Assembly: GCA_013359135.1 (NCBI GenBank)
Contig: JABWCN010000034.1
Coordinates: 1 to 48,931, forward strand
Reading direction: 5' to 3'
Origin: Pseudobdellovibrionaceae bacterium
GTDB lineage: Bacteria; Bdellovibrionota; Bdellovibrionia; Bdellovibrionales; Bdellovibrionaceae
DNA length: 48,931 nt
Shown: one piece after another, positions 18,257 to 26,960 of the stretch
Position numbering within the stretch: the stretch's first letter is position 1
Layout: every line of letters begins with the position of its first letter
Made by a program: the position numbers and the translations under genes
The notes under the pieces: model-generated
Database searches by the model: none
What the model saw: the letters and a program-made list of their open reading frames with translations, nothing else
What the model was told of the DNA's origin: nothing

Positions 18257-19069
18257 TTGAATTACAATTATTGGCTTGATAGTTTTGTATTGATCGTTAC
18301 TCAATTGCGATATCAAGACTTGCTGGATATGTTTTTGGTTTGGTTGATTGTATATCGTATTTTGATTTTAATCAAAAAAACTGGCACCATCCAAATGCTA
18401 TCAGGTCTTGGTATACTTTCTATTGGATATATCCTGAGTATTTGGTTAGAGTTGTACACTTTCAATTGGATTCTTGAAAAGTTTTTTAATAATTTATTCG
18501 TTATCGTTGTGGTTTTGTTTCAGGCAGAGATCCGAAGGGCTCTGGCATTAATAGGTACAAATCCTTTTTTTTCAGGAGCTTCTTCAGCCCAAGAGACACA
18601 TATCATCGAAGAAATTGCCAAAGGCCTAATGTTTTCAGCACAGAGAGGTTATGGGGCTTTAGTAGTCATTGAGAGAGAAATTATCGTTGATTATCATATT
18701 GAAGTTGGAACAGAGATTGATTCCAAAGTTTCAGCAGAGCTAATAGCCTCTATTTTTCATCCTCATGCTCCAATGCATGACGGAGCCGTAATTATACGCT
18801 CTGGCAAAATTTATTCAGCTGGAAATTTTTTACCATTAAGTAAGAATCCAGCTTTAGACAAAAACTTAGGAACCCGTCATCGTGCTGCCATTGGACTCAC
18901 AGAGGAAACAGATGCTTTAGTTCTGGTTGTGAGTGAAGAAAATAAATCTATAGGAATTGTACAAGGTGGAATTCTAAAACCAAATGTAGATCAAAATGAG
19001 ATTCGTCAGACTTTGTATGAGGTTTTTGGTATCAACTATAAAAACTTTCAATCAGAGGTAACTCCATGA
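18257..19069 (+). CDS. cdaA: Diadenylate cyclase CdaA (c-di-AMP synthase)
   Basis: A 270-residue membrane-bound diadenylate cyclase with three N-terminal helices (about residues 20-95) and a DAC domain. The catalytic DGA is at 175-177 (MHDGAVII) and the RHR motif at 207-209 (GTRHRAAIG). It joins two ATP into c-di-AMP. The start is a TTG: GGAG at 18245-18248 is spaced eight bases from it, the encoded LRYQDLLDMFLVWLIVYR is the usual family N terminus, and the nearby ATG at 18250 is out of frame. It overlaps cdaR by four bases. Confidence 0.95.
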   Translation: MNYNYWLDSFVLIVTQLRYQDLLDMFLVWLIVYRILILIKKTGTIQMLSGLGILSIGYILSIWLELYTFNWILEKFFNNLFVIVVVLFQAEIRRALALIGTNPFFSGASSAQETHIIEEIAKGLMFSAQRGYGALVVIEREIIVDYHIEVGTEIDSKVSAELIASIFHPHAPMHDGAVIIRSGKIYSAGNFLPLSKNPALDKNLGTRHRAAIGLTEETDALVLVVSEENKSIGIVQGGILKPNVDQNEIRQTLYEVFGINYKNFQSEVTP

Positions 19070-19575
19070 TGATGAAGTACAAGCAATCCTTATGGGAGAG
19101 TATTTCAGAGAACGGAACCTATAAGATTGTTGCGCTGTTTATTTCGTTAATTTTGTGGATTACTATTCTAGGACGTCGTGATTTTGTTTATAGTAAAAAC
19201 ATTGATTTAGAGATTCAAACATCTTCTCAATTGTCGGTTATTGAACAATCTCACGCCAGTGTCAGAGTTCGAGTCACAGGACCTAGGGCTTCATTAAAAA
19301 AATTTATGGAATCTCATTCGAATCAAGCGATGTTAATTGATGTTTCCTCTTTGGGAGAGGGTAGAATCGAGATCCCAATTTCTGAAAAAAAACTGGATCT
19401 ACCTTTAGGTGTTCGTGTGGTAAGTTTGAAACCTCAAAAAATTGAGGTAACAGTGGTTTCAAGAAAAGTATTCAATGAACAGGAAGCGCAGAAAGACGAA
19501 AACGAAGTCAAAAAGGTTCGTCAAGAAGAATCGTCTTTAAAGAGCAATAATAAGATTAAAAAGCTTCAAGAGTAG
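19066..19575 (+). CDS. cdaR: YbbR-domain protein, CdaR-like regulator of CdaA
   Basis: A 169-residue protein with one N-terminal membrane helix (YKIVALFISLILWITILG) and one extracytoplasmic YbbR domain (about residues 40-135; VRVRVTGPRASLKKF is characteristic). Gram-positive CdaR proteins have three or four such repeats; this one has a single repeat, then a charged Glu/Lys-rich tail. The four-base ATGA overlap with cdaA argues for coupled translation and a direct partnership in the membrane. Tandem ATGATGATG codons leave the exact start open. Confidence 0.88.
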   Translation: MMMKYKQSLWESISENGTYKIVALFISLILWITILGRRDFVYSKNIDLEIQTSSQLSVIEQSHASVRVRVTGPRASLKKFMESHSNQAMLIDVSSLGEGRIEIPISEKKLDLPLGVRVVSLKPQKIEVTVVSRKVFNEQEAQKDENEVKKVRQEESSLKSNNKIKKLQE

Positions 19576-19631
19576 CAAGTATCCTTAATTAAGCTCCAAG
19601 AAAAATCTGGAGTGCCGTAAAAAAGTTTGAT

Positions 19632-19661
19632 AAATTCGTTGAAAAGAGAAAATTCGTTGAA
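19632..19661. repeat. Two direct copies of a 12-base element before glmM
   Basis: AAATTCGTTGAA occurs at 19632-19643 and again at 19650-19661, an 18-base period, directly upstream of glmM (ATG at 19675). Regulator binding or a local duplication are both possible. Confidence 0.45.
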
Positions 19662-19674
19662 TGGAAGTGTGTGA

Positions 19675-21087
19675 ATGAAAGAGGCAAATAAAAAAGAAAC
19701 TGCCAAGGAAAATACCAAAAAAATAAAAAAACTTTTTGGAACTGATGGTATCAGAGGAACGGCAAATCAGTTTCCGATAACTGCCGATATGGTTGTAAAG
19801 ATTGGTCAGGCTATAGGAGTGATTCTGCAGAATCAAAAAAAAGAAGGTCTTTCTCCTTTGAAAAAAGTAGTGATTGGTAAAGACACACGACTTTCTGGTT
19901 ATATGATTGAACAGGCGTTATCCAGTGGGTTAAATTCAATGGGGATTCATGTGAACTTGGTTGGACCACTTCCAACTCCTGGAATTGGATACTTAACACG
20001 TACCATGAGAGCCCATGCTGGGATAGTTATCAGCGCTTCTCATAATCATTATCAAGATAATGGGATTAAGATTTTTGGTCCTGATGGTTTTAAAATTCCC
20101 GATGAGGTAGAAAAAGAAATTGAACGACTGGTGGCTGAGGAAGATTTATATTCTTTTTTACCAGCTTCACCTCTGATTGGGCGTACAAAAAGAATTGAAG
20201 ACGCCCAAGGGCGCTATATTGTTTTTGCTAAGTCAACATTTCCACTGGAATACACTTTGGATGGTTTAAGAATAGTTCTAGATACAGCTCATGGAGCTAG
20301 TTACAGGGTGGCACCAGCCATTTTTGAAGAGCTGGGAGCTGAGGTAATTCAGATTGGCGATCAACCCAATGGTACCAATATCAACGACGAGGTGGGAGCG
20401 TTATTTCCTGCGAAATTAGCGGAAGAAGTCTTGAATTACCGAGCTGATATTGGGATTTCCTTAGATGGGGATGCTGACCGTGTCATTATTGTCGATGAAA
20501 AAGGGAAGATAATGAATGGAGATCATATTCTTGGATTATGCGCTCTTTTTATGAAAAATCGCGGTGAATTAAAAAAGAATACTTTAGTCGTGACCCAAAT
20601 GAGTAATTTTGGTTTAGAAAAAGCAATGAAAGAAAATGGCATTCAAGTGGTAAAAACCAATGTGGGTGATAAGTTTGTAGTCGAGGAGATGAAAAAAAGT
20701 GGTTATAATCTTGGAGGAGAGCAATCAGGTCATATTATATTTTTAGATCACACAACTACTGGTGATGGGTGTGTGGCGGCTTTAAGTGTTCTAGCGGTGA
20801 TGAAGCAAACAGGAAAAAAAATCTCTGAGCTAAATTCCTTGATTCAAGATGTTCCTCAAGTGTTGATTAATTGTCGTGTGAAAAATAGAAAAGATTTAGA
20901 GAGTATTCCAAGTTATGTTGAACTCATCAAAGAAGTGGAAGCTGAGCTTAAGGGAGAGGGAAGAATTTTCGTGCGATTTTCTGGAACTGAACCTGTTATT
21001 AGAGTTCTTGTTGAAGGGCCCAATAAAATTAAAATTTCAGAAATAGCTGACAGAGTGGCAAGTTTTCTGGATAGGGAACTTTCTTAA
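19675..21087 (+). CDS. glmM: Phosphoglucosamine mutase
   Basis: GlmM, 470 residues, interconverts glucosamine-6-phosphate and glucosamine-1-phosphate for UDP-GlcNAc, peptidoglycan and LPS synthesis. The phosphoserine is S122 in ISASHNHYQDNG; the metal loop is DGDADRV and the phosphate-binding loop RFSGTEPVIRV. There is an unusual Lys-rich N-terminal extension of about 14 residues before FGTDGIRG. Its place after cdaA-cdaR matches the known cdaA-cdaR-glmM arrangement, in which GlmM restrains CdaA in Firmicutes; whether it does so here is inference. Confidence 0.96.
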   Translation: MKEANKKETAKENTKKIKKLFGTDGIRGTANQFPITADMVVKIGQAIGVILQNQKKEGLSPLKKVVIGKDTRLSGYMIEQALSSGLNSMGIHVNLVGPLPTPGIGYLTRTMRAHAGIVISASHNHYQDNGIKIFGPDGFKIPDEVEKEIERLVAEEDLYSFLPASPLIGRTKRIEDAQGRYIVFAKSTFPLEYTLDGLRIVLDTAHGASYRVAPAIFEELGAEVIQIGDQPNGTNINDEVGALFPAKLAEEVLNYRADIGISLDGDADRVIIVDEKGKIMNGDHILGLCALFMKNRGELKKNTLVVTQMSNFGLEKAMKENGIQVVKTNVGDKFVVEEMKKSGYNLGGEQSGHIIFLDHTTTGDGCVAALSVLAVMKQTGKKISELNSLIQDVPQVLINCRVKNRKDLESIPSYVELIKEVEAELKGEGRIFVRFSGTEPVIRVLVEGPNKIKISEIADRVASFLDRELS

Positions 21088-21828
21088 ATGAAAAAAAACA
21101 AAGAACAAAAAGTTCGCCTAGGCGTGAACATTGATCACATTGCAACCCTCAGGCAGGTAAGAGGAAATACTACGTCTTATCCTGATTTGATTCATCTTAT
21201 GAAAGAGACCATTCGAGGAGGAGCTGATCAAATAACGATTCACTTGCGAGAGGATCGTCGTCACATTAAAGATTCTGATGTTGTAAGAGTTTGCCATGCA
21301 TCTAATGTAGACGTTAATCTAGAAATGGCTTGTACAGAAGAAATGACAAGGATTGCTTTAAAAAATAATCCCGAGTGGGTGTGTATTGTTCCAGAGAAAA
21401 GAGCAGAATTAACAACAGAGGGTGGACTGGATCTTTTTCAGGTTGAAAAAAGTTTGGGGAAACTAATTGATAAAGTTCAACCTCGAGGGATCGAGGTTTC
21501 CTTGTTTTTAGATCCTGATTTAAACCAGGTTCAGAAAGCTTTTGAATTGGGAGCCGATGCCATAGAGTTTCATACCGGCAAATGGGTTCTTTTAAAAGAT
21601 TCAAAAAAAAAACAAAAAGAATTTGAACGCCTAAAGCAGGCGGCTAGTTTTTGTGATGACTTGGGAATGAGAGTTCATGCTGGCCATGGGCTTGATTTTG
21701 AACACACGAAAAAAATACTAGAGATTAAGTCTTTAAAGGAATTGAATATAGGACATTCAATAATTTGTTATTCTTTAGAATGGGGCCTCAGAGAAACAGT
21801 GAGTCGTTTTAGAAAAATCCTTTCTTAG
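21088..21828 (+). CDS. pdxJ: Pyridoxine 5'-phosphate synthase
   Basis: PdxJ, 246 residues, condenses 1-deoxyxylulose-5-phosphate with 3-amino-2-oxopropyl phosphate in the DXP-dependent vitamin B6 route. It shows LGVNIDHIATLRQVRG at the N terminus, ITIHLREDRRHI, VNLEMACTEEM and GHGLDF. It begins on the base after the glmM stop codon, so it is the last gene of the tilS-to-pdxJ series, and it overlaps the convergent gene downstream by four bases. Confidence 0.96.
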   Translation: MKKNKEQKVRLGVNIDHIATLRQVRGNTTSYPDLIHLMKETIRGGADQITIHLREDRRHIKDSDVVRVCHASNVDVNLEMACTEEMTRIALKNNPEWVCIVPEKRAELTTEGGLDLFQVEKSLGKLIDKVQPRGIEVSLFLDPDLNQVQKAFELGADAIEFHTGKWVLLKDSKKKQKEFERLKQAASFCDDLGMRVHAGHGLDFEHTKKILEIKSLKELNIGHSIICYSLEWGLRETVSRFRKILS

Positions 21829-22247
21829 TTTTTTTCGAGTAGTTGACAGCCTGCGAATGGGGTTTCACTTTCCACAAAGCCAATGAATGTTTTTTTAGTT
21901 CCAAGAAGAGGCTTTAAATATTTATTTAAACGAACTTGGTTAACTGTAACTATTTTTTTGATTTCATCCACGTTAATATCAAGTTGACTAGTGACTAGTG
22001 CTAATTTTGCGTTTCCGAGGAGGGGATCTCTTTGGATACAGGTTTTAACACCTTTTTTGGCACCTAATTTGATAAAGTCAGACACAAATAAACAGGAGCA
22101 GATTTCCTTAGCCGCAACGGCTCCAGCTATACCTTTTGAGTTAATGTAGTCTAAAGATTTTGCAATGTTAGTAACTTTACCAACGCCAAAGGCATACTGA
22201 ATGGTTACCAAAAGCAGTAAACAAAAGTAGATAATTTTTAACTTCAT
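21825..22247 (-). CDS. Small secreted hypothetical protein
   Basis: A 140-residue protein with a clear signal peptide (KIIYFCLLLLVTIQYAFG) and a mature part with four cysteines (ICSCLF, KTCIQRD and GCQLLEKN), which could form two disulfides. No family recognised. It lies 16 bases downstream of the serine hydrolase gene on the same strand, so it is probably co-transcribed with it, and its stop overlaps the pdxJ end. Confidence 0.7.
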   Translation of the reverse strand: MKLKIIYFCLLLLVTIQYAFGVGKVTNIAKSLDYINSKGIAGAVAAKEICSCLFVSDFIKLGAKKGVKTCIQRDPLLGNAKLALVTSQLDINVDEIKKIVTVNQVRLNKYLKPLLGTKKTFIGFVESETPFAGCQLLEKN

Positions 22248-22263
22248 AATAGGTCCTCTGATT

Positions 22264-23568
22264 TTAAAATATTTGTTTTTTGAAGCATTCGATGGTTTTA
22301 AGAGCTAGTGGCTCAATATGATCCCAGTAGGTTTTGTCATAACCAGTGCGTGAAATAATTAAGTTCTCTGAGGGGATAATGATGAGTAGTTGGCCATAAT
22401 GACCAGCTGCAAAGTACATATCGCTAGGAGCTAGAGGGAACTCTTTGCCATAAAATTTTTTTCCTTTTTTGATAATGTCAGTATTGAGCCAAAATAATCT
22501 TTTACTTTGGGCTCCCAGTGCTTTGATATATTCAAAACTTGTGGCTTCAGAAGTAGCGACTGGTGTAAGCTCCTGGGCTTCTTGGACCCATTTTTTCGAA
22601 AGTAATTGTTCGGATCCCCATTGACCTTGATTCAGGTATAACTGCCCAAGCTTGGCATAATCTCTAGCAGATAAATAAGCATATGAGGAGCCTACAAAAT
22701 ATCCACTACCATCTCGTTCCCAGCGAGCAGATGTAATGCCTAAGGGTTTAAATAAAATCTCATTAGGCATAGAAAGATACTCATTTCCCCAAATTTTGGC
22801 GAGAATAGCCTGAAGGGTGTTAGAGTTACCACCACTGTAGTTCCATTTGTTATCTGGTCCTTCGGGACTTATATTTTGTGAGAGGAAATATTGATGCATA
22901 CTGAATCTTTCTTTAAGATACAGCATAGGAATAAATGTTGAGTTAGTGATATCATCATCATAAAATTCATTCCATTTAAAGTTGGCACTCATTTCTACCA
23001 AATGTTTGATTGTTAAAGAATTGTAGTTCTCAACTAGGCGAGGATTTTCCTTTATATATCGGTTAAATAGTTCTTGGTTAGCAAGTAAAGGAGGAGATGG
23101 GAAAAAGAGATGAAGAGGTGTTTTTAGGTCAAAGGGAATCCCTTTGTAGGTTTTCCCAAGCTGAATTGTTCTGTGAATTAAAGTAGCAGTTAACATTTTA
23201 CTCGCTGACCATAAGACATGGGAGGTTTTTGGTGTGACAATACCATCATACCATTCATAAACCACGCGCCCATTCTTCACGATAGTGAGCCCATCGGTTT
23301 TAAAGGGATCAAGTTTTTTGTACTTCCCATCAAAAGAAGTTCCATCAACTTTTTGTTCATGAGCAAAATTTTTGAAATCAGTGCAGGCTTGACTAGATAA
23401 ATAAGCATCATTTTTAGTAGTATAATCATCGCTGTTTGTTATTTGGTAAATTTCTGGATTAGTCTCTGGATTATTCTCAAGGGTTATAGCTCCAGAGGTA
23501 TTGGATACGAAAAGAGTCAATGCAAACAAATTCATTAAAACCATAAATGAAGAGAATGACTTTTTCAT
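22264..23568 (-). CDS. Exported serine hydrolase, class C beta-lactamase/penicillin-binding-like
   Basis: A 434-residue protein with a signal peptide (about residues 1-27) and a beta-lactamase-fold domain. The nucleophile motif SASK is at 121-124 and the next motif is Y244-S-G in WNYSGGNSN. A late AGHYGQ segment stands in the position of the third (HxG) motif. The presence of SxxK and HxG with a non-lactamase middle motif fits the large PF00144 group of esterases, D-aminopeptidases and carboxypeptidases rather than a true resistance enzyme. It is the first gene of a two-gene unit divergent from the GyrI-like gene. Confidence 0.85.
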   Translation of the reverse strand: MKKSFSSFMVLMNLFALTLFVSNTSGAITLENNPETNPEIYQITNSDDYTTKNDAYLSSQACTDFKNFAHEQKVDGTSFDGKYKKLDPFKTDGLTIVKNGRVVYEWYDGIVTPKTSHVLWSASKMLTATLIHRTIQLGKTYKGIPFDLKTPLHLFFPSPPLLANQELFNRYIKENPRLVENYNSLTIKHLVEMSANFKWNEFYDDDITNSTFIPMLYLKERFSMHQYFLSQNISPEGPDNKWNYSGGNSNTLQAILAKIWGNEYLSMPNEILFKPLGITSARWERDGSGYFVGSSYAYLSARDYAKLGQLYLNQGQWGSEQLLSKKWVQEAQELTPVATSEATSFEYIKALGAQSKRLFWLNTDIIKKGKKFYGKEFPLAPSDMYFAAGHYGQLLIIIPSENLIISRTGYDKTYWDHIEPLALKTIECFKKQIF

Positions 23569-23698
23569 GACTAAACTCCAGTAAGGGTGAGGTCATAAAA
23601 TAAATGATTTTTATTTAATTCACCACTGTAGTGTTTTAGACAAAGTAACCAAAAATGTCGTCTTCGTGATTTTCAGATATTAGACTCAGAAGTTTGGC

Positions 23699-23726
23699 TT
23701 GTTCTGAGAGTCCATTCATGTAAAAT
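23699..23726 (+). promoter_or_regulatory. Putative promoter for the GyrI-like gene
   Basis: TTGTTC (23699-23704) and TAAAAT (23721-23726) are spaced by 16 bases in the 220-base region between two divergent genes. The predicted leader would be about 55 bases and contains the strong AAGGAGG ribosome-binding site of the gene that follows. Confidence 0.3.
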
Positions 23727-23788
23727 TATGATAATTGCCAAATTTTGTTATAGATTGTGGAGTATAAACTTCAAGGAGGAAGTAGTAT

Positions 23789-24256
23789 ATGAAATTAACC
23801 GAAATTCCCGAGATAATTCAATGGACGGAAATGCATTACCTGTTTATAGAAAAAAAAGGTTCCTTTATGGAAACAGCACCCAAGGCATGGCAAGAGTTAC
23901 ATCAAAAAATGTCAGAGCTTAAACTAGCTCATAAAATAACAGGAGCGATGAGTCTTTACCAAATTCAACCGGAGATGATTTACAGAGCTGGGGTTTCAGT
24001 AGAGGCGCGACCCGAGAAAACCATTCCAGATGGGATGAATTATCAAAATTTCAAGGGTGGTACCTATGCAAGATTTACCTTGCAAGGGTCTTATAGTCAG
24101 TTGCCTGAGGCTTGTGGAAAAGTTTTTGAAATTGTAAAAAAAATCAATTTACCTTTAAGAGATGACTTCTTTATTGAAAATTATGTTAATGACCCCAATT
24201 CAACGCCAGAAGAACAGTTACTTACGGAAATTCTTGTTCCTTGTTCTCGCAAATAA
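23789..24256 (+). CDS. GyrI-like small-molecule-binding domain protein
   Basis: A 155-residue stand-alone protein of the GyrI/AraC effector-binding fold. It has an N-terminal strand HYLFIEKKGSF, the middle segment MIYRAGVSVEA, the GGTYARFTLQGSYSQLPEA motif (the usual G-x-Y-A...H/S-G...) and a C-terminal FIENYVNDP...EILVPC strand. There is no DNA-binding domain. AAGGAGG about 10 bases upstream sets the start. Members bind drugs or metabolites or protect gyrase; the ligand here is unknown. The gene ends at a bidirectional terminator. Confidence 0.82.
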   Translation: MKLTEIPEIIQWTEMHYLFIEKKGSFMETAPKAWQELHQKMSELKLAHKITGAMSLYQIQPEMIYRAGVSVEARPEKTIPDGMNYQNFKGGTYARFTLQGSYSQLPEACGKVFEIVKKINLPLRDDFFIENYVNDPNSTPEEQLLTEILVPCSRK

Positions 24257-24261
24257 AAAAT

Positions 24262-24300
24262 AAAGGACCTTCTTTAAACTGAAGGCCTTTCTTGTTTTTT
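24262..24300. terminator. Bidirectional Rho-independent terminator between convergent genes
   Basis: AAAGG-a-CCTTC (24262-24272) pairs with GAAGG-CCTTT (24281-24290) around an 8-base loop. A T-rich run follows on the plus strand (24291-24300) and an A-rich run precedes it (24251-24260), giving a U-tract for the minus strand too. The trhO stop codon is in the loop and its last codons form one arm. Confidence 0.8.
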
Positions 24301-25200
24301 TCCTTTCTTTAGAGGATTTTGTGAATATTGATAGGCACAGTTTTTTGAACAGGTGTCTTTTTTCCAGTCTAACTGTAGACAGGACTCACAAAGTAAGGCC
24401 TCAGAGTCACAACGTTTGCAATGAATTTTGATTTCGCCGGGTTGGCCGCAATGGGGGCAGAGTTTGTATTTTTGGCTAGGATTTAAATTTTGGTCAACAG
24501 CTACACGGTTATCGAAAACAAAGCACTCACCCAGGAACTCTTCATTAGGTTTTTCTTTGAGGTAATTTAAGATGCCGCCATCAAGCTGATAAACTTTCTC
24601 ATAACCTTTGTCCTGTAATTCAAGAATGCCTTTTTCACAGCGAATTCCACCGGTGCAAAAGATCATAATTTTTTTATCTTTAGGAATGTTTTGCTTTTCG
24701 AAGTATTCAGGAAAATCAGTGAATTTTTCAATGTTTGGATTCAGGGCTCCTCTAAAGGTTCCTAGTTTATATTCATACCAGTTTCTGGTATCGATCATTA
24801 CGTAGTCATTTTCTTTTTTAATGACTTGGTCCCATTCTTCGGGACTTAAGTGAAAGTTTTTAAACTCCTCAGGAACTCTGCCTGGAATTCCTGTTGTTAC
24901 AATTTCTTCTCTGATTTTTACAGAAAAACGACGAAAGGGTTTAATGTGAGAGGTTGAATCTTTAAAAGTTTTAATTTGAATATGGAAATGTTTCATCAGC
25001 GCTTCTTTGAAGGCTTGAAGATTTTCAGATGACATGGCTGAAATGGTAGCATTGAATCCTTCGGAGCCAGTAATAATAAGACCATGAATAGAAAATTCAA
25101 CGGCTAGTTTTTTTAGCTCTTCTTTGACTTGTTCTGCTTCTTTGCCTTGAGCTTTTAACGGGAAAAAATGATAGAACGTGGTGATATAGTAAACTGACAT
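24274..25200 (-). CDS. trhO: tRNA uridine 5-hydroxylase TrhO (rhodanese-family, YceA)
   Basis: A 308-residue TrhO/YceA protein. The N-terminal acylphosphatase-like part (residues 1-90) has GLIITGSEGFNATIS; the rhodanese domain has the active-site Cys region MIFCTGGIRCEKG; and the C-terminal cysteine-rich tail has LCPHCGQPG, HCKRCD, LCESC and a final CSKNC. TrhO forms 5-hydroxyuridine at the tRNA wobble position using oxygen. A TAGGAG ribosome-binding site lies before the ATG, itself preceded by a hairpin at 25216-25232. It is monocistronic, with its own terminator. Confidence 0.93.
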   Translation of the reverse strand: MSVYYITTFYHFFPLKAQGKEAEQVKEELKKLAVEFSIHGLIITGSEGFNATISAMSSENLQAFKEALMKHFHIQIKTFKDSTSHIKPFRRFSVKIREEIVTTGIPGRVPEEFKNFHLSPEEWDQVIKKENDYVMIDTRNWYEYKLGTFRGALNPNIEKFTDFPEYFEKQNIPKDKKIMIFCTGGIRCEKGILELQDKGYEKVYQLDGGILNYLKEKPNEEFLGECFVFDNRVAVDQNLNPSQKYKLCPHCGQPGEIKIHCKRCDSEALLCESCLQLDWKKDTCSKNCAYQYSQNPLKKGKKQERPSV

Positions 25201-25215
25201 ATTAACTCCTATAGC

Positions 25216-25232
25216 TTGGGTTCCAAACCCAA
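25216..25232 (-). promoter_or_regulatory. Leader hairpin just upstream of the trhO ribosome-binding site
   Basis: TTGGGTT (25216-25222) and AACCCAA (25226-25232) form a perfect 7-base stem with a 3-base loop, ending about five bases before the AGGAG-type site of trhO on the minus strand. It could affect translation or be an operator. Confidence 0.4.
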
Positions 25233-25355
25233 AATAGTTTATTCAGAGAAGCTGATACTATAGGCAGTGAAAAAGGTCAAAGAGTGTCTACCAACGCTCT
25301 AAGCCTAGATGAAAACTCTATTGATATAAGTGCCTGCTGATTGTAAAAAGTTTAT

Positions 25356-26957
25356 ATGTTAATAGATAATAGCTCTCAAAAAGAAATTCAAAGACGCCGA
25401 ACTTTTGCCATCATCTCCCATCCAGATGCCGGGAAAACTACTCTTACGGAAAAACTACTTTATCATGGTGGTGTTATCCATGAAACGGGTGAGGTCAAGG
25501 GCAAGTCTGGAACTAAGGCTGTGACTTCTGATTGGATGGAGTTAGAAAGGCAAAAAGGTATTTCTATAACCTCCTCGGTGATGACGTTTGATTTTGAGGG
25601 GTTAAGAGTTAACTTGCTAGATACTCCAGGACATAAAGACTTCTCTGAGGATACTTATCGTGTCCTTATGGCCGTAGATTCGGCTTGTATGCTGATTGAC
25701 GTAGCCAAGGGAGTCGAGGAAAGAACTAAAAAACTCTATGAGGTGTGTCGTTATCGGCAAGTGCCAATTTTTACTTTTGTAAATAAACTTGATAGGGAAG
25801 GTAAAGACCCTCTTACCTTGATAGACGAAATTGAGAAAACCTTGGGGATGCAGTGTTATCCTGTAACTTGGCCTTTGGGAATAGGACAGCGATTCAAAGG
25901 CATTTATAATCGTATCACTCAAGAGTTGATGTTTTATGATCAAAGGCGTGAGGGAGATGAAACTGTAAAGTTTGCCTTTCAAGGAATTCAAGATCCAAGA
26001 CTAGATGAGTTTTTGGATGTCGAAACAGCTCAACAAGTTCGTGATGAGTTAGAACTGATCGAGAGCGCCTTACCTCCTTTTGATGTGGGAGCTTTTTTGA
26101 GTGGTGAAATTTCTCCAGTCACTTTTGGTTCCGCTAAACAGAATTTTGGAGTTGATACTTTTTTGCATTTTTTCTGCTCCTATGCGCCCGGGCCTCAACC
26201 CCGACGTAAAAAAACGGGAGATGAAATGGATCCGTTGGATAATAATTTCACTGGGTTTGTTTTTAAAATACAAGCTAATATGGACCGAAGACACAGAGAT
26301 AGAGTGGCTTTCCTAAGAATTTGTTCTGGAAAGTTTGAGCGGGGAATGAAAGTGCAGCACATGCGCAGTAAAAAAGAACTTCGCTTAGCCTACTCTAATC
26401 AATTTGTGGCAGCCGAGCGAGCAACGGTAGATGTGGCCTATGCTGGTGATATCGTGGGTGTGAATGACACTGGGAATTTTGCCATTGGAGATTGTGTTGC
26501 TGTGAGTGGGCAAGTTCACTATGAGGATATTCCTAAATTTGCGCCAGAGTTATTTACTAAGCTTACGGTGGGAGATGCGCTGAAGCGTACTAAGTTACAA
26601 GAAGCCCTGAAGCATCTTTCAGAAGAAGGAGCTATTCAACTATTTGTGGACCCTTTTGTGGGTATGCAAGACCCTATTATTGGAGCTGTTGGTGAACTTC
26701 AGTTTGAAGTTTTAGTTCACCGATTACAAGATGAGTATAATCTAGAGGTCAGAATGAATCGTTTACCATATAGCGTAGCTAGATGGCCCAGAGATAAAGA
26801 GGGTAAACCAACGGATCAGCTTAAGGGCGGGTTTCAAATTTTTAGAGATATGAATGAACACCCTGTGATTTTATTGAATCAAGAGTGGGATTTAAACTGG
26901 GCTAAAAGAGAAAATCCTGACGTGGAATTTGTAAGTTCGATCAGTAGGGCTAGATAA
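25356..26957 (+). CDS. prfC: Peptide chain release factor 3
   Basis: RF3, 533 residues, a translational GTPase that recycles RF1 and RF2. The G motifs are SHPDAGKTT (G1), KGISITSSV (G2), DTPGHKDF (G3) and NKLDREG (G4), and the characteristic FKGIYNR and RF3 C-terminal domain (QFEVLVHRLQDEYNLEV) follow. The ABC ATPase gene starts three bases after its stop. No Shine-Dalgarno sequence is evident before the ATG. Confidence 0.97.
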   Translation: MLIDNSSQKEIQRRRTFAIISHPDAGKTTLTEKLLYHGGVIHETGEVKGKSGTKAVTSDWMELERQKGISITSSVMTFDFEGLRVNLLDTPGHKDFSEDTYRVLMAVDSACMLIDVAKGVEERTKKLYEVCRYRQVPIFTFVNKLDREGKDPLTLIDEIEKTLGMQCYPVTWPLGIGQRFKGIYNRITQELMFYDQRREGDETVKFAFQGIQDPRLDEFLDVETAQQVRDELELIESALPPFDVGAFLSGEISPVTFGSAKQNFGVDTFLHFFCSYAPGPQPRRKKTGDEMDPLDNNFTGFVFKIQANMDRRHRDRVAFLRICSGKFERGMKVQHMRSKKELRLAYSNQFVAAERATVDVAYAGDIVGVNDTGNFAIGDCVAVSGQVHYEDIPKFAPELFTKLTVGDALKRTKLQEALKHLSEEGAIQLFVDPFVGMQDPIIGAVGELQFEVLVHRLQDEYNLEVRMNRLPYSVARWPRDKEGKPTDQLKGGFQIFRDMNEHPVILLNQEWDLNWAKRENPDVEFVSSISRAR

Positions 26958-26960
26958 CAA

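Noticed and set aside
23728-23922. A 64-codon plus-strand frame over the start of the GyrI-like gene
   Set aside because: The strong AAGGAGG site and family motifs belong to the other frame starting at 23789.
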